A DNA stretch of 61,906 nt from an uncultured Prevotellaceae bacterium (GCA_902769705.1 CACXPX010000035.1:1-61906); one strand, 5' to 3'; shown: positions 34,032 to 43,323, counted from the stretch's first letter. Notes: generated by a model not told the origin, from the sequence alone. Numbers and translations: made by a program.

Positions 34032-34904
34032 ATGGCATTAAAAATTGTAGTACTTGCCAAGCAAGTACCCGACACAAGAAATGTGGGCAAGGACGCTATG
34101 ACAGCCGAAGGAACCGTCAACCGCGCCGCTCTGCCCGCAATTTTCAATCCTGAAGATTTGAATGCCCTTGAACAAGCGCTCCGACTGAAGGAGCAGCACG
34201 AGGGCAGTACTGTAGGCATCTTGACAATGGGTCCTCCACGTGCTGGTGAGATTATCCGTCAGGGTCTTTATCGCGGAGCCGACACGGGTTGGTTGCTGAC
34301 CGACCGCCAATTTGCTGGAGCCGATACGTTGGCCACCAGTTATGCGTTGGCTACGGCTATCAAGAAGATTGGCGATGTCGACATCGTGATTGGTGGTCGT
34401 CAGGCTATCGATGGCGATACGGCCCAGGTAGGTCCTCAGGTGGCTCAGAAGTTAGGGCTCAATCAGGTGACTTATGCTGAAGAAGTGCTCAGCGTGAAGG
34501 ATGGAAAAGCCACTATCAAGCGCGTTATCGACGGCGGTGTGGAGACAGTTGAGGCTCCGCTGCCTGTTGTGATTACCGTTAACGGTAGTGCTGCCCCCTG
34601 CCGTCCGCAGAATGCGAAACTCGTGATGAAATACAAGCGTGCTACCTGTCCGATGGAGCGCCCTGCTGAGGGTACTGCTTACGACTATTTGTACGAAGAG
34701 CGCCCTGAGCTGACGCTGAACCAATGGTCGGTGGCCGATGTCGATGGTGATGTCGCCCAATGCGGTCTCTCTGGTTCGCCCACGAAGGTGAAGGCCATCA
34801 AGAACATTGTGTTCCAGGCAAAGGAGTCGAAGACTTTGACGGCTTCTGATGCTGATATCGAGGGAATGATCAAAGAATTGTTGGATGAAAAGATTATAGG
34901 TTAG
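34032..34904 (+). CDS. etfB: Electron transfer flavoprotein, beta subunit
   Basis: 290 residues. 'MALKIVVLAKQVPDTRNVGKDAM' is the typical EtfB start. The AMP/nucleotide site 'DIVIGGRQAIDGDTAQVGPQ' and 'PLPVVITVNGSAAPCRPQN' are present. With EtfA it forms the soluble FAD heterodimer that takes electrons from the acyl-CoA dehydrogenase encoded downstream. First gene of etfB-etfA-mini-mini-acd(-sod). Confidence 0.93.
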   Translation: MALKIVVLAKQVPDTRNVGKDAMTAEGTVNRAALPAIFNPEDLNALEQALRLKEQHEGSTVGILTMGPPRAGEIIRQGLYRGADTGWLLTDRQFAGADTLATSYALATAIKKIGDVDIVIGGRQAIDGDTAQVGPQVAQKLGLNQVTYAEEVLSVKDGKATIKRVIDGGVETVEAPLPVVITVNGSAAPCRPQNAKLVMKYKRATCPMERPAEGTAYDYLYEERPELTLNQWSVADVDGDVAQCGLSGSPTKVKAIKNIVFQAKESKTLTASDADIEGMIKELLDEKIIG

Positions 34905-34992
34905 TTGATAAGTTGATAAGTTCTAAAGTTTGTGAGTTGATTTCACGAAATAACTTAAGAACTCAGAAACTCAAAGACTCAAAAACTGATAT

Positions 34993-36015
34993 ATGAACAA
35001 CGTATTTGTATATTGCGAAATAGAAGGTACTCTGGTACAGGAAGTATCTCAGGAGTTGCTGACCAAAGGTCGTAAACTCGCCAATGAATTGGGTGTTGAG
35101 CTTCACGCTGTTGTTGCTGGCACAGATATCAAGGGGAAAGTTGAAGATCAGATTCTGCCCTATGGCGTTGACAAGCTGTTTGTTTTCGACGCCCCCGACT
35201 TGTTTCCTTACACCTCTGCTCCCCACACCGATATTCTCGTGAACCTCTTCAAAGAGGAGCAGCCTCAGATTTGTCTGATGGGTGCAACGGTCATCGGCCG
35301 CGATCTCGGTCCTCGTGTGTCGTCGTCGCTGACTTCGGGTTTGACCGCCGACTGCACAGAGTTGGAGATTGGTCCGTATGAGGACAAGAAGAATAATAAG
35401 GTATACGAGAATCTGCTCTATCAGATTCGTCCTGCTTTTGGTGGTAACATCGTGGCAACGATTGTCAACCCCGACCATCGTCCGCAGATGGCTACTGTCC
35501 GCTCAGGCGTGATGCAGAAGGCTATCTACGAGGGCAACTGCCGCAAGGAGGTTGTTTATCCTGAAGTTTCTAAGTACGTCAGCCCTGAGGCTTTTGTTGT
35601 GAAGGTGCTCGACCACCATGTTGAGGCTGCCAAGCACAATCTGAAGGGTGCTCCCATCGTGGTTGCTGGTGGTTATGGAGTGGGTTCGAAGGAAGGTTTC
35701 GAACAGCTCTTCCAGTTGGCAAAGGTGCTTCATGGAGAGGTCGGTGGAAGCCGTGCTGCTGTTGATGCAGGTTGGATTGACCACGACCGCCAGATTGGTC
35801 AGACGGGTGTCACCGTTCATCCGAAGGTGTACATCGCTTGCGGTATCTCTGGTCAGATTCAGCACATCGCTGGTATGCAGGATTCTGGTATCATCATCTC
35901 TGTGAACAGCGATCCCGATGCTCCTATCAACCGCATTGCCGACTACGTGATTGTGGGTACTGTTGAGGAAGTTGTTCCGAAGCTGATTAAGTACTATAAG
36001 CAGAACTCGAAGTAA
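34993..36015 (+). CDS. etfA: Electron transfer flavoprotein, alpha subunit
   Basis: 340 residues. N-terminal 'MNNVFVYCEIEGTLVQEVSQ' and the FAD domain at the C-terminus ('GGYGVGSKEGFEQLFQLAKV', 'VHPKVYIACGISGQIQH', 'IISVNSDPDAPINRIADYVI'). Binds FAD and partners EtfB. 88 bp after etfB and 1 bp before the first mini-gene. Confidence 0.94.
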   Translation: MNNVFVYCEIEGTLVQEVSQELLTKGRKLANELGVELHAVVAGTDIKGKVEDQILPYGVDKLFVFDAPDLFPYTSAPHTDILVNLFKEEQPQICLMGATVIGRDLGPRVSSSLTSGLTADCTELEIGPYEDKKNNKVYENLLYQIRPAFGGNIVATIVNPDHRPQMATVRSGVMQKAIYEGNCRKEVVYPEVSKYVSPEAFVVKVLDHHVEAAKHNLKGAPIVVAGGYGVGSKEGFEQLFQLAKVLHGEVGGSRAAVDAGWIDHDRQIGQTGVTVHPKVYIACGISGQIQHIAGMQDSGIIISVNSDPDAPINRIADYVIVGTVEEVVPKLIKYYKQNSK

Positions 36016-36016
36016 G

Positions 36017-36202
36017 ATGAAAGCGTTAGATTGTTTCCTCTTTATCTGTGCCATTGCATTGCTCGTTGTATCCTATTTCCTTATTAAGAAAGGTAATTTT
36101 GAACTCGCAGCTTTAGTGAACTTCTGTGCTTTTATTTGTGGTACAGTAGCCGGCGCAAGAATAGGAGCAAGAATTTATAAGAAGAATCAAGAAAACAAAT
36201 AA
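36017..36202 (+). CDS. 61-residue two-helix membrane protein
   Basis: It starts 1 bp after the etfA stop. Two predicted membrane helices (CFLFICAIALLVVSYFLI and LAALVNFCAFICGTVAGA) and a basic tail KKNQENK. Conserved placement inside an etf-acd operon suggests it may anchor or couple the soluble ETF to the membrane. Inference only; no family recognised. Confidence 0.6.
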   Translation: MKALDCFLFICAIALLVVSYFLIKKGNFELAALVNFCAFICGTVAGARIGARIYKKNQENK

Positions 36203-36238
36203 GCATTCGGGAAAACCAATTTAACAACCTCAAGAGAT

Positions 36239-36442
36239 ATGAGTACAAAGACTAAGAAGATTCTAGCCCTCGTGTGCTGGCTGGCATTTGTCATCGGTTG
36301 GAGCATGCTCCGTGCTTACAACATCATAGAATCCTGCTATGTGCTTGAGAGGATTGTAGATGTTGCCATTACGTGCACGGGAACCATTCTCTTCATGTGG
36401 GTTATTAATCCTGATATTTTAAAGAAAAGAAATAAAGAATAA
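36239..36442 (+). CDS. 67-residue two-helix membrane protein
   Basis: Second mini membrane protein of the etf operon, ending 2 bp before the acyl-CoA dehydrogenase ATG. Helices at KILALVCWLAFVIGWSML and VDVAITCTGTILFMWVI; short charged ends. Possibly a pair with the 61-residue protein. Confidence 0.6.
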   Translation: MSTKTKKILALVCWLAFVIGWSMLRAYNIIESCYVLERIVDVAITCTGTILFMWVINPDILKKRNKE

Positions 36443-36444
36443 TT

Positions 36445-38175
36445 ATGGCAAACTATTATAGCGATCATCCTGAGATCGGGTTCTATCTGAACCATCCGCT
36501 GATGGCTCGTATCGTCGAGCTGAAGGAAAAAGGCTTTGCAGATGCAAAGGAATACGACTATGCTCCTGTTGACCTGGGCGATGCTATTGAGAACTATAAG
36601 CAGATTCTCGACATCACGGGTGATGTGGCAGCAAATATCATTGCTCCCAATAGCGAGAGCGTCGACCTTGAAGGTCCGCACCTCGAGAACGGCCGCATGA
36701 TCTACGCTTCGAAGACATTTGAGAACCTCGACGCCACCCGTAAGGCTGGCCTCTGGGGTGTCTCAATGCCCCGTCGTTACGGCGGCTTGAATCTGCCCAA
36801 CGCTGTGTTCTCTATGCTGAGCGAGGTGATTAGCGCCTCCGATGCCGGTTTCCAGAACATCTGGTCGTTGCAGAGCTGTATCGACACTCTCTATGAGTTC
36901 GGCTCTGAGGAGCAGCGCCAAAAGTACATTCCCCGCGTTTGTGCTGGTGAAGGAATGTCGATGGACCTCACAGAGCCCGATGCTGGTTCCGACTTGCAAC
37001 GCGTGATGCTGAAGGCCACTTACGACGAGAAAGAAGATTGCTGGCGGCTGAATGGTGTGAAGCGTTTCATCACTAATGGTGATAGCGATATTCACCTCGT
37101 GCTTGCCCGCTCTGAAGAGGGTACCAAGGACGGACGCGGTCTGTCGATGTTCATCTACGACAAGCGTCAGGGTGGTGTCAACGTGCGTCATATCGAGCAC
37201 AAACTTGGTATTCATGGCTCGCCCACTTGCGAACTAACCTACAAGAACGCCAAGGCAGAACTCTGCGGAAGCACTCGTTTGGGTCTTATCAAATACGTGA
37301 TGGCTCTGATGAACGGCGCCCGTCTGGGTATTGCTGCACAGTCGGTAGGTCTTTCACAAGAGGCTTACAACGAAGGTCTGGCTTACGCAAAGGAGCGTGC
37401 CCAGTTTGGTGAGAAAATCATCAATTTCCCCGCTGTCTACGATATGCTGAGCCGCATGAAGGCCAAACTCGACGCTGGACGCTCGCTGCTCTATCAGACG
37501 GCTTGCTACGTAGACATCTACAAGTGTCTCGAAGATATCGAACGCGACCGCAAACTCACACCCGAGGAGAAGCAGGAACTGAAGAAATACCAGCGTCTGG
37601 CTGATGCTTTCACACCGCTCGCCAAAGGTATGAACTCTGAATACGCCAACCAGAATGCCTATGACGCCATCTCCATTCACGGTGGCTCGGGCTTCATCAT
37701 GGAGTATAAGTGCCAGCGCCTCTATCGCGACGCACGCATCTTCAGCATCTATGAAGGAACAACACAGTTGCAGGTGGTGGCTGCCATTCGCTACATCTCG
37801 AACGGCACGATGCTCAGCAACATCAAGGAGATGCTCGAGACGTTGGAGTGCAGCGAAAGCTTGAAGCCTTTGAAGGCTCGTGTTGAAAAGCTCATCCCTG
37901 TTTACGAGGACGCCCTCAACTACGCTAAGAGCCTCGACTCGCAGGATGCTTTCGACTTCCTTGCCCGTCGTCTCTACGATATGACGTGCGAACTCGTGAT
38001 GTCGCTGCTCATCATTCGCGATGCATCGAAGGCTCCCGAACTGTTCGAGAAGTCGGCTAACGTGTATGTACGTATGGCTGAAGAGAACGTGCTGGGTAAG
38101 GCTGCTTATATCAAGAACTTCCAAGTGGAGGATTTGGCAAGCTTTCAAGCTGCTGAGAAAACGGCTGAAGAATAA
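36445..38175 (+). CDS. Acyl-CoA dehydrogenase (long form)
   Basis: 576 residues, longer than the ~380 of short-chain enzymes because of a C-terminal helical extension, as in the Bacteroidetes ACAD group. FAD-binding 'MDLTEPDAGSDLQRV' and 'KRFITNGD', substrate-side 'GARLGIAAQSVGLSQEAYNE', catalytic Glu in 'RDARIFSIYEGTTQLQ'. Oxidises an acyl-CoA and passes electrons to EtfAB encoded upstream. Substrate not determinable here. Confidence 0.9.
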   Translation: MANYYSDHPEIGFYLNHPLMARIVELKEKGFADAKEYDYAPVDLGDAIENYKQILDITGDVAANIIAPNSESVDLEGPHLENGRMIYASKTFENLDATRKAGLWGVSMPRRYGGLNLPNAVFSMLSEVISASDAGFQNIWSLQSCIDTLYEFGSEEQRQKYIPRVCAGEGMSMDLTEPDAGSDLQRVMLKATYDEKEDCWRLNGVKRFITNGDSDIHLVLARSEEGTKDGRGLSMFIYDKRQGGVNVRHIEHKLGIHGSPTCELTYKNAKAELCGSTRLGLIKYVMALMNGARLGIAAQSVGLSQEAYNEGLAYAKERAQFGEKIINFPAVYDMLSRMKAKLDAGRSLLYQTACYVDIYKCLEDIERDRKLTPEEKQELKKYQRLADAFTPLAKGMNSEYANQNAYDAISIHGGSGFIMEYKCQRLYRDARIFSIYEGTTQLQVVAAIRYISNGTMLSNIKEMLETLECSESLKPLKARVEKLIPVYEDALNYAKSLDSQDAFDFLARRLYDMTCELVMSLLIIRDASKAPELFEKSANVYVRMAEENVLGKAAYIKNFQVEDLASFQAAEKTAEE

Positions 38176-38189
38176 AAAACGAGAACCAT

Positions 38190-38771
38190 ATGACGACATT
38201 CGAATTGATAAAACTTCCCTATGCGCCCGACGCATTGGCTCCTGTGATTAGTGCTGAGACTATCGGTTTCCATCACGGAAAGCATCTGCAGACGTATGTG
38301 AACAACCTGAATGCACTGTTGCCAGGTAGTGGTTTCGAGGATGCAACGCTTGAAGAGATTGTGAAGAAAAGCGAGGGAGGCATCTTTAACAATGCCGGGC
38401 AGATATTGAATCACAACCTCTATTTCACCCAGTTTGCTGCGCCGAAGGAGAACAATGTTCCGACGGGTCGCATCGCTGAGGCCATCCAAGCACAGTTCGG
38501 CTCGTTTGAGGCTTTTAAAGAAGAATTCGAGAAGAAAGGTGCAACGCTCTTCGGCAGCGGATGGGTGTGGTTGTCGGCTGACCTCGAAGGAAAACTCGTC
38601 ATCACTCAAGAGCCTAACGCCGGCAATCCGCTGACGAAAGGCCTCAAGCCGTTGCTCACATTCGACGTGTGGGAGCATGCTTACTATCTTGATTATCAGA
38701 ACCGTCGTCCTGCACATCTCTCCGCTTTGTGGCAGATTGTGAACTGGGAGGAAGTGAACAACAGGTTCTGA
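38190..38771 (+). CDS. sodB: Fe/Mn superoxide dismutase
   Basis: 193 residues. Metal ligands appear in 'IGFHHGKHLQTYVNN' (His), 'LNHNLYFTQF' (His) and 'TFDVWEHAYYLDYQNRRP' (Asp, His). It detoxifies superoxide in the cytosol. It starts 14 bp after the acd stop, so it is likely the last gene of the operon, followed by a hairpin terminator at 38802. Ends in TGA. Confidence 0.94.
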   Translation: MTTFELIKLPYAPDALAPVISAETIGFHHGKHLQTYVNNLNALLPGSGFEDATLEEIVKKSEGGIFNNAGQILNHNLYFTQFAAPKENNVPTGRIAEAIQAQFGSFEAFKEEFEKKGATLFGSGWVWLSADLEGKLVITQEPNAGNPLTKGLKPLLTFDVWEHAYYLDYQNRRPAHLSALWQIVNWEEVNNRF

Positions 38772-38801
38772 TGTAGAAGTCAAACATACAAGAGAGAGAT
38801 T

Positions 38802-38838
38802 CGGGCACATCGCATAAAAAACGGTGTGCCCGTCTTCA
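38802..38838 (+). terminator. Rho-independent-type terminator after sod
   Basis: 8-bp perfect stem CGGGCACA / TGTGCCCG around a 15-nt loop, followed by TCTTCATTT. Confidence 0.65.
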
Positions 38839-38894
38839 TTTCAAGTCAACACCAAAAACTGTCTGATTTTTTTTGCATTTCAACGGGTTTTCAT

Positions 38895-38902
38895 TATCTT
38901 TG
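38895..38902 (+). promoter_or_regulatory. -7 element deciding the start of the 38912 gene
   Basis: TATCTTTG lies inside the longer open frame that begins at 38873, so the real start must be downstream: ATG at 38912, 9 bp after the box. Confidence 0.6.
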
Positions 38903-38911
38903 CAAACAGAT

Positions 38912-39337
38912 ATGAGAAAATTGTTGCTTTTCGCAATCGTATTGGTAACGGCCTCAGTGTGCTCTGTGTCGTGCCGTATGGCGCCTAACGAGCAGTTGGG
39001 CGACACGTTGGCGGCAAGCGTCTTCGAACCCGAGGACACCATGAAGGGACGCGAAGTGGTTGAGGTGGAGCCCGACAGCGCAGCTTTGGAAGAGGCTGCA
39101 CGGGCTTTGGCGAGCATCGTGGACAGCACCGACATCTTCGTTGTGGGAGCTGAAACCAACCGCCAATGGATTCAGTTGCTCAGCTATCCCTCGCGTCGCG
39201 ACACCACACTCTTCGGAAAAGGCCAGCACTTCAAAGCTACCGGCAGCACCGAGCCTGGTACTGTGGTGCGGGTGAAGTTCTTCGCTTTGCCGTCAGGAAC
39301 ACGCATTGTCACACGCACCGAGCAAGTGATACATTAG
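38912..39337 (+). CDS. Small lipoprotein
   Basis: 141 residues from ATG 38912. N-terminal LLLFAIVLVTASVCSVSC resembles a lipoprotein signal with modification at the last Cys. The body has an acidic linker then an OB/SH3-like beta segment ('HFKATGSTEPGTVVRVKFFA') and ends with RTEQVIH. Function unknown. It is followed by the beta-barrel gene 68 bp on. Confidence 0.65.
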   Translation: MRKLLLFAIVLVTASVCSVSCRMAPNEQLGDTLAASVFEPEDTMKGREVVEVEPDSAALEEAARALASIVDSTDIFVVGAETNRQWIQLLSYPSRRDTTLFGKGQHFKATGSTEPGTVVRVKFFALPSGTRIVTRTEQVIH

Positions 39338-39405
39338 GAAATTGAAATGAACAATTATGAAATAAATATAATGAATTGATTACATCATTTAAACAAACGA
39401 GAACT

Positions 39406-40017
39406 ATGAAGAAAATCTTAACTGCAATTTTGGCATTGGTGATAAGCCTGCCTATGTCCGCCCAATATTATCGTGGCGGTTCGAAAATTGACAAGTCGAA
39501 TCTCTATTATGGTGCACGTTTCGGTTTGACGATGGCCAACACCAGCGGCGACATCGACCTGGGCACAAAGACTGGAATGACGTTGGCTGGCGTGCTGGGC
39601 ATTCAGGTGTCGAGCGTCACTCCGATGTTCATCGAGAGTGGTCTCTACTACACACAGCGTGGTGGTAAGGGAAGCTTCATGGATGCTAAATGGGACACCA
39701 ACCTGAACTATCTGGAGTTGCCTTTCCTTATCAAGTACGGCATCAAGACGAATAGCGACTTTGCCCTTCTGCCCTTCGTAGGGCCTTATTTCTCGTATGC
39801 TTTTGGCGGAAAAACCAAAATAAACGGCGAGAAGCACAGCTCGTTCCGCGACGGCTACTTCCATCATCCCGATATGGGATTCAAGGTGGGATGCGGAGTA
39901 GAGTACAATATGGTTTACCTGGAGGGTGGCTTCCAGATTGGTGTTGCCGATATCAGCGATACCGACGAGAGCACTCATGGCAACGCATTCTTCGTGAACT
40001 TTGGTGTGAACTTCTAA
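39406..40017 (+). CDS. Outer-membrane beta-barrel (porin-like) protein
   Basis: 203 residues from ATG 39406, where a signal peptide begins (MKKILTAILALVISLPMSAQ); a longer frame from 39376 is rejected. The mature part alternates as in OMP_b-brl_2 proteins ('YYGARFGLTMANTSG', 'PMFIESGLYYTQRG', 'YMVYLEGGFQIGVAD' type strands) and ends with the aromatic 'AFFVNFGVNF', a classic outer-membrane insertion signal. Confidence 0.82.
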   Translation: MKKILTAILALVISLPMSAQYYRGGSKIDKSNLYYGARFGLTMANTSGDIDLGTKTGMTLAGVLGIQVSSVTPMFIESGLYYTQRGGKGSFMDAKWDTNLNYLELPFLIKYGIKTNSDFALLPFVGPYFSYAFGGKTKINGEKHSSFRDGYFHHPDMGFKVGCGVEYNMVYLEGGFQIGVADISDTDESTHGNAFFVNFGVNF

Positions 40018-40322
40018 GCGATAATGTCGGCCACGGTCTTCAGCATTCTCACGTTGAGGTCGCGGCTGTCAGTCAACACATTCCAAATGGCATCTTCCGA
40101 GAGCACGCCTCTGCGCAGTTCTCGGGGTAGTAATCCGGCTTCGTCAGCTTCGAAGTCGGATTTCCATTTGTCGCTGCCGTAATAGTCGGACAATTCTTTG
40201 AGTGCCGTTTGCGCCTCTTCGTAGTTCTCGAGTGCAGCCGACAGTTGCATGACGGCTTCGGAAGCACGGTCAAGATGTTGCTCCATCTGTTGGATTCTGC
40301 GGATGATTTCTTCTGTTTCCAT
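40014..40322 (-). CDS. DUF4298 protein
   Basis: 102 residues from ATG at 40322 (METEEIIRRIQQMEQHLDRA). Helical start then 'ELSDYYGSDKWKSDFEADEAG', diagnostic of the DUF4298 family. Cytosolic, function unknown. It converges on the beta-barrel gene with a 4-bp overlap of stop codons and is transcribed from a minus-strand TATTTTTG at 40390-40397. Confidence 0.75.
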   Translation of the reverse strand: METEEIIRRIQQMEQHLDRASEAVMQLSAALENYEEAQTALKELSDYYGSDKWKSDFEADEAGLLPRELRRGVLSEDAIWNVLTDSRDLNVRMLKTVADIIA

Positions 40323-40389
40323 CGTTGTTGATGATTGTTTATGAAGTGTTGTCGACAAGCGTTTGCCGCTTTGACTATTGATTTGGTGG

Positions 40390-40438
40390 CAAAAATACAA
40401 AAAATAATTCAGTTTGTGATAGAAAATGTGTAACTTTG
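40390..40438. promoter_or_regulatory. Divergent -7 elements, DUF4298 and purN
   Basis: Minus-strand TATTTTTG (40390-40397) for DUF4298 and plus-strand TAACTTTG (40431-40438) for purN, 20 bp before its ATG. Confidence 0.6.
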
Positions 40439-40457
40439 CAGCCGAAAAGGACGCAAG

Positions 40458-41054
40458 ATGTCCCGATTTGTGAAGATGAAGAAGACGAACATAGCGATAT
40501 TTGTGTCGGGAAGCGGCACGAATTGTGAAAACCTGATTAAGTATTTCAGCGGTTCCGAAGACATTTGTCCCACGTTGGTGCTGAGCAACCGGGCCGATGC
40601 TTATGGCTTGGTGCGTGCCGAGCGGTTGGGCGTTCCTACGGCTGTTGCCACCAAAGCACAACTCAACGACCCTGACTACATGCTGCCGTTGTTGCAACAA
40701 TATGGCGTGGGTTTCATCGTGTTGGCGGGATTCCTTCCATTGGTGCCCGACTATCTGATTGAAGCCTTCCCCCGTCGCATCGTCAATCTTCATCCCGCCT
40801 TGTTGCCCAAGTATGGCGGCAAGGGTATGTGGGGGCATCATGTTCACGAGGCTGTGAAGGCGGCTGGCGAGACGGAGACGGGAATGACCGTTCATTATGT
40901 CTCTTCGGTTTGCGACGGAGGCGAAATCATCGCCCAGTTCCGTGTGGCTTTGTCTCCCGATGATACAGTCGACGACATTGCCGAGAAAGAGCATCAGTTG
41001 GAGATGCAACACTTCCCCAAGGTGGTGGAGGAGATTATTAAAGATGAAAGATGA
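40458..41054 (+). CDS. purN: Phosphoribosylglycinamide formyltransferase
   Basis: 198 residues; ATG at 40476 (MKKTNIAIFV) is an alternative start. It transfers a formyl group from 10-formyl-THF to GAR in purine synthesis. 'FVSGSGTNCENLI' binds the phosphate, 'VNLHPALLPKYGGKGMWG' carries the catalytic Asn/His region and 'VHYVSSVCDGGEIIAQ' the catalytic Asp. Confidence 0.92.
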   Translation: MSRFVKMKKTNIAIFVSGSGTNCENLIKYFSGSEDICPTLVLSNRADAYGLVRAERLGVPTAVATKAQLNDPDYMLPLLQQYGVGFIVLAGFLPLVPDYLIEAFPRRIVNLHPALLPKYGGKGMWGHHVHEAVKAAGETETGMTVHYVSSVCDGGEIIAQFRVALSPDDTVDDIAEKEHQLEMQHFPKVVEEIIKDER

Positions 41055-41108
41055 AAAATTAAAGATTAAAAATTTGATTGAAAGATTAAAGAGTTAAGCA
41101 TATAAAAT

Positions 41109-41147
41109 GCGCTGGAGTCAAGATTCTGATTCCAGCGCTCTTTGTTT
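41109..41147. terminator. Hairpin terminator between purN and nadB
   Basis: Perfect 8-bp stem GCGCTGGA / TCCAGCGC, 14-nt loop, followed by TCTTTGTTT on the plus strand. It separates two convergent genes. Confidence 0.7.
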
Positions 41148-41165
41148 ATGTCATTTTTCAATCTT

Positions 41166-42758
41166 TCAATCTTTCTTGTCGTAGGCGTGCACAGGGTAAT
41201 CAATCGTGTAGTGCAGTCCACGGCATTCCTTGCGCTCGATAGCCCATCGGGTGATGAGATAGGCGGTGTTGATCATGTTGCGCAGCTCGCAGATGTCGCG
41301 GCTTGCCTTCACGCGCTTGAAGAGGTTCTCGGTTTCCTCGTAGAGCATGTCGAGTCGGTCCCAGGCGCGCTTCAGTCGCAGGTCGCTCCTGACAATGCCC
41401 ACATAGTTTGACATGATAGCTCCCACCTCTTTCACGCTCTGCGTGATGAGCACTTTCTCCTCGTTGGTCATCGTTCCCTCATCGTTCCATTCGGGCACTT
41501 TGTCGTTGAAGTCGTAGAGTTCCACGTGCTCAATCGAGTGTTTGGCGGCAGCATCGGCATAGACCACAGCCTCGATGAGCGAGTTGCTGGCCAGTCGGTT
41601 GCCTCCGTGGAGTCCTGTGCACGAACATTCGCCGAGCGCATAGAGACGGTCGATGGACGAACATCCGTTGAGGTCCACCTTGATGCCGCCACACATATAG
41701 TGGGCTGCAGGTCTCACGGGGATGTATTCCTTTGTGATGTCGATGCCGATGTCAAGACATTTCTGATAGATGTTGGGGAAGTGGTGGCGTGTTTCTTCGG
41801 CAGGCTTGTGAGTCACGTCCAGACACACGTGGTCGAGTCCGTGAATCTTCATCTCCTTGTCGATGGCGCGAGCCACGATGTCGCGTGGAGCCAAAGAGAG
41901 GCGTGCGTCATATTTCTCCATGAACGTCTCGCCATTGGGCAGTTTCAGGATTCCGCCGTATCCGCGCATAGCCTCGGTGATGAGATAGGCCGGATGAGTC
42001 TCTCCGGGATGATGGAGCACGGTGGGGTGGAACTGCACAAACTCCATATCTGCCACCGTTCCCTTTGCACGATACACCATTGCGATGCCGTCTCCGGTTG
42101 CAATGATGGGATTCGAAGTTGTCTGATATACAGCTCCCACGCCTCCAGTGCACATCACGGTGATTTTCGAGAGATAGGTGTCCACTTTCTGCGTATCCGG
42201 ATTCAGCACGTAAGCGCCATAGCAATTGATATACGGTGTGCGACGTGTTACCCGAGCGCCCAAGTGGTGCTGAGTGATAACCTCCACAGCAAAGTGGTTC
42301 TCCTTCACCTCAATGTCGGGACAGGCGCGAACGGCAGCCATCAAACCACGCTGAATCTCGGCTCCCGTGTCGTCAGCATGATGCAGAATGCGGAACTCCG
42401 AGTGGCCGCCCTCGCGGTGCAGGTCGAACTCGCCCTTCTCGTTGCGGTCGAAGTTCACCCCCCACTTCACGAGCTCTTCAATCTGGCTGGGCGCATTCTT
42501 CACCACCTGTTCAACGGCTTCGCGGTCGCTGATGTAGTCGCCCGCAATCATCGTGTCCTCGATGTGCTTCTCGAAGTTGTCAACCTTGAGGTTGGTGACG
42601 CTGGCCACACCTCCTTGTGCAAACGACGTGTTGGCCTCGTCGAGCGAAGTCTTGCAAATCATGCAAATCTTGCCCTTCTTCGCGCGAGCCACTTTCAGCG
42701 CGTAGCTCATGCCAGCCACACCAGCACCGATAATCAGAAAATCGTATTTGTAAATCAT
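41166..42758 (-). CDS. nadB: L-aspartate oxidase
   Basis: 530 residues from ATG 42758 (MIYKYDFLIIGAGVAGMSYA); the longer frame to 42794 overlaps the promoter box and is rejected. FAD dinucleotide motif IIGAGVAGMSYALKVA, active-site 'EVVQFHPT'-type segment 'MEFVQFHPTVLH', and 'GECSCTGLHGGNRLASNSL'. It oxidises aspartate to iminoaspartate for NAD synthesis; nadA and nadC are not in the window. Confidence 0.93.
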   Translation of the reverse strand: MIYKYDFLIIGAGVAGMSYALKVARAKKGKICMICKTSLDEANTSFAQGGVASVTNLKVDNFEKHIEDTMIAGDYISDREAVEQVVKNAPSQIEELVKWGVNFDRNEKGEFDLHREGGHSEFRILHHADDTGAEIQRGLMAAVRACPDIEVKENHFAVEVITQHHLGARVTRRTPYINCYGAYVLNPDTQKVDTYLSKITVMCTGGVGAVYQTTSNPIIATGDGIAMVYRAKGTVADMEFVQFHPTVLHHPGETHPAYLITEAMRGYGGILKLPNGETFMEKYDARLSLAPRDIVARAIDKEMKIHGLDHVCLDVTHKPAEETRHHFPNIYQKCLDIGIDITKEYIPVRPAAHYMCGGIKVDLNGCSSIDRLYALGECSCTGLHGGNRLASNSLIEAVVYADAAAKHSIEHVELYDFNDKVPEWNDEGTMTNEEKVLITQSVKEVGAIMSNYVGIVRSDLRLKRAWDRLDMLYEETENLFKRVKASRDICELRNMINTAYLITRWAIERKECRGLHYTIDYPVHAYDKKD

Positions 42759-42783
42759 AACGGATGTTTGTGCTTCTTTGGTG

Positions 42784-42863
42784 CAAAAATACACAAAATT
42801 ATTGACACAGCCATACTTCGTAGGCCGTTTTTTTGCAGATGCGGAAAATAATCTTTATTTTTG
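42784..42863. promoter_or_regulatory. Divergent -7 elements, nadB and the PH-like gene
   Basis: Minus-strand TATTTTTG at 42784-42791 for nadB; plus-strand TATTTTTG at 42856-42863 for the 42898 gene. Confidence 0.65.
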
Positions 42864-42897
42864 CACTAACAAACGTTTTATTTGCATTTTCTGGATT

Positions 42898-43323
42898 ATG
42901 TATCGCAAGCAAGACATTTTTGCCGGAAAGCCCAAGCGGGTGTTCCACCAGCGGTTCACGCTGACCGCCAAGTGCGGCATCGCCCTGTGCGTGCTGCTGA
43001 TGATCTATTTCTTCTGGATCAAGACGGCCATCATCAGCCTCCTGCTGCTCATCGTAGCGGTGGGAATGATAGAACGCGTGCTCCACACCACCTACGTCGT
43101 CGGACAAACCGATGAAGGCTATTTTCTGCTTGTAGACAAAGGCCGTTTCTCGTTTCCCACGCTGCTCCCCGTTGCCGACATCCGGCGCATTGTACCCATC
43201 AACCGCCTCTTCGGCCTCTCGCGCTATCTGCTTGTCGAATATGGTGAAAACCGCATGCTGAGCGTGGAACCCGAAGACGAAAGCGAATTCATAGCAGAAA
43301 TCAAGAAAAGACAACAATCATGA
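42898..43323 (+). CDS. Small membrane protein with PH-like domain
   Basis: 141 residues from ATG 42898, placed just after the promoter box (the frame opens earlier). Two membrane helices (CGIALCVLLMIYFFW and AIISLLLLIVAVGMI), then a beta-rich cytosolic part ('TDEGYFLLVDKGRFSFPTLL', 'IPINRLFGLSRYLLVEYG' type) of bacterial PH fold. Function unknown. It overlaps dacB by ATGA, so is co-translated with it, hinting at an envelope role. Confidence 0.7.
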   Translation: MYRKQDIFAGKPKRVFHQRFTLTAKCGIALCVLLMIYFFWIKTAIISLLLLIVAVGMIERVLHTTYVVGQTDEGYFLLVDKGRFSFPTLLPVADIRRIVPINRLFGLSRYLLVEYGENRMLSVEPEDESEFIAEIKKRQQS

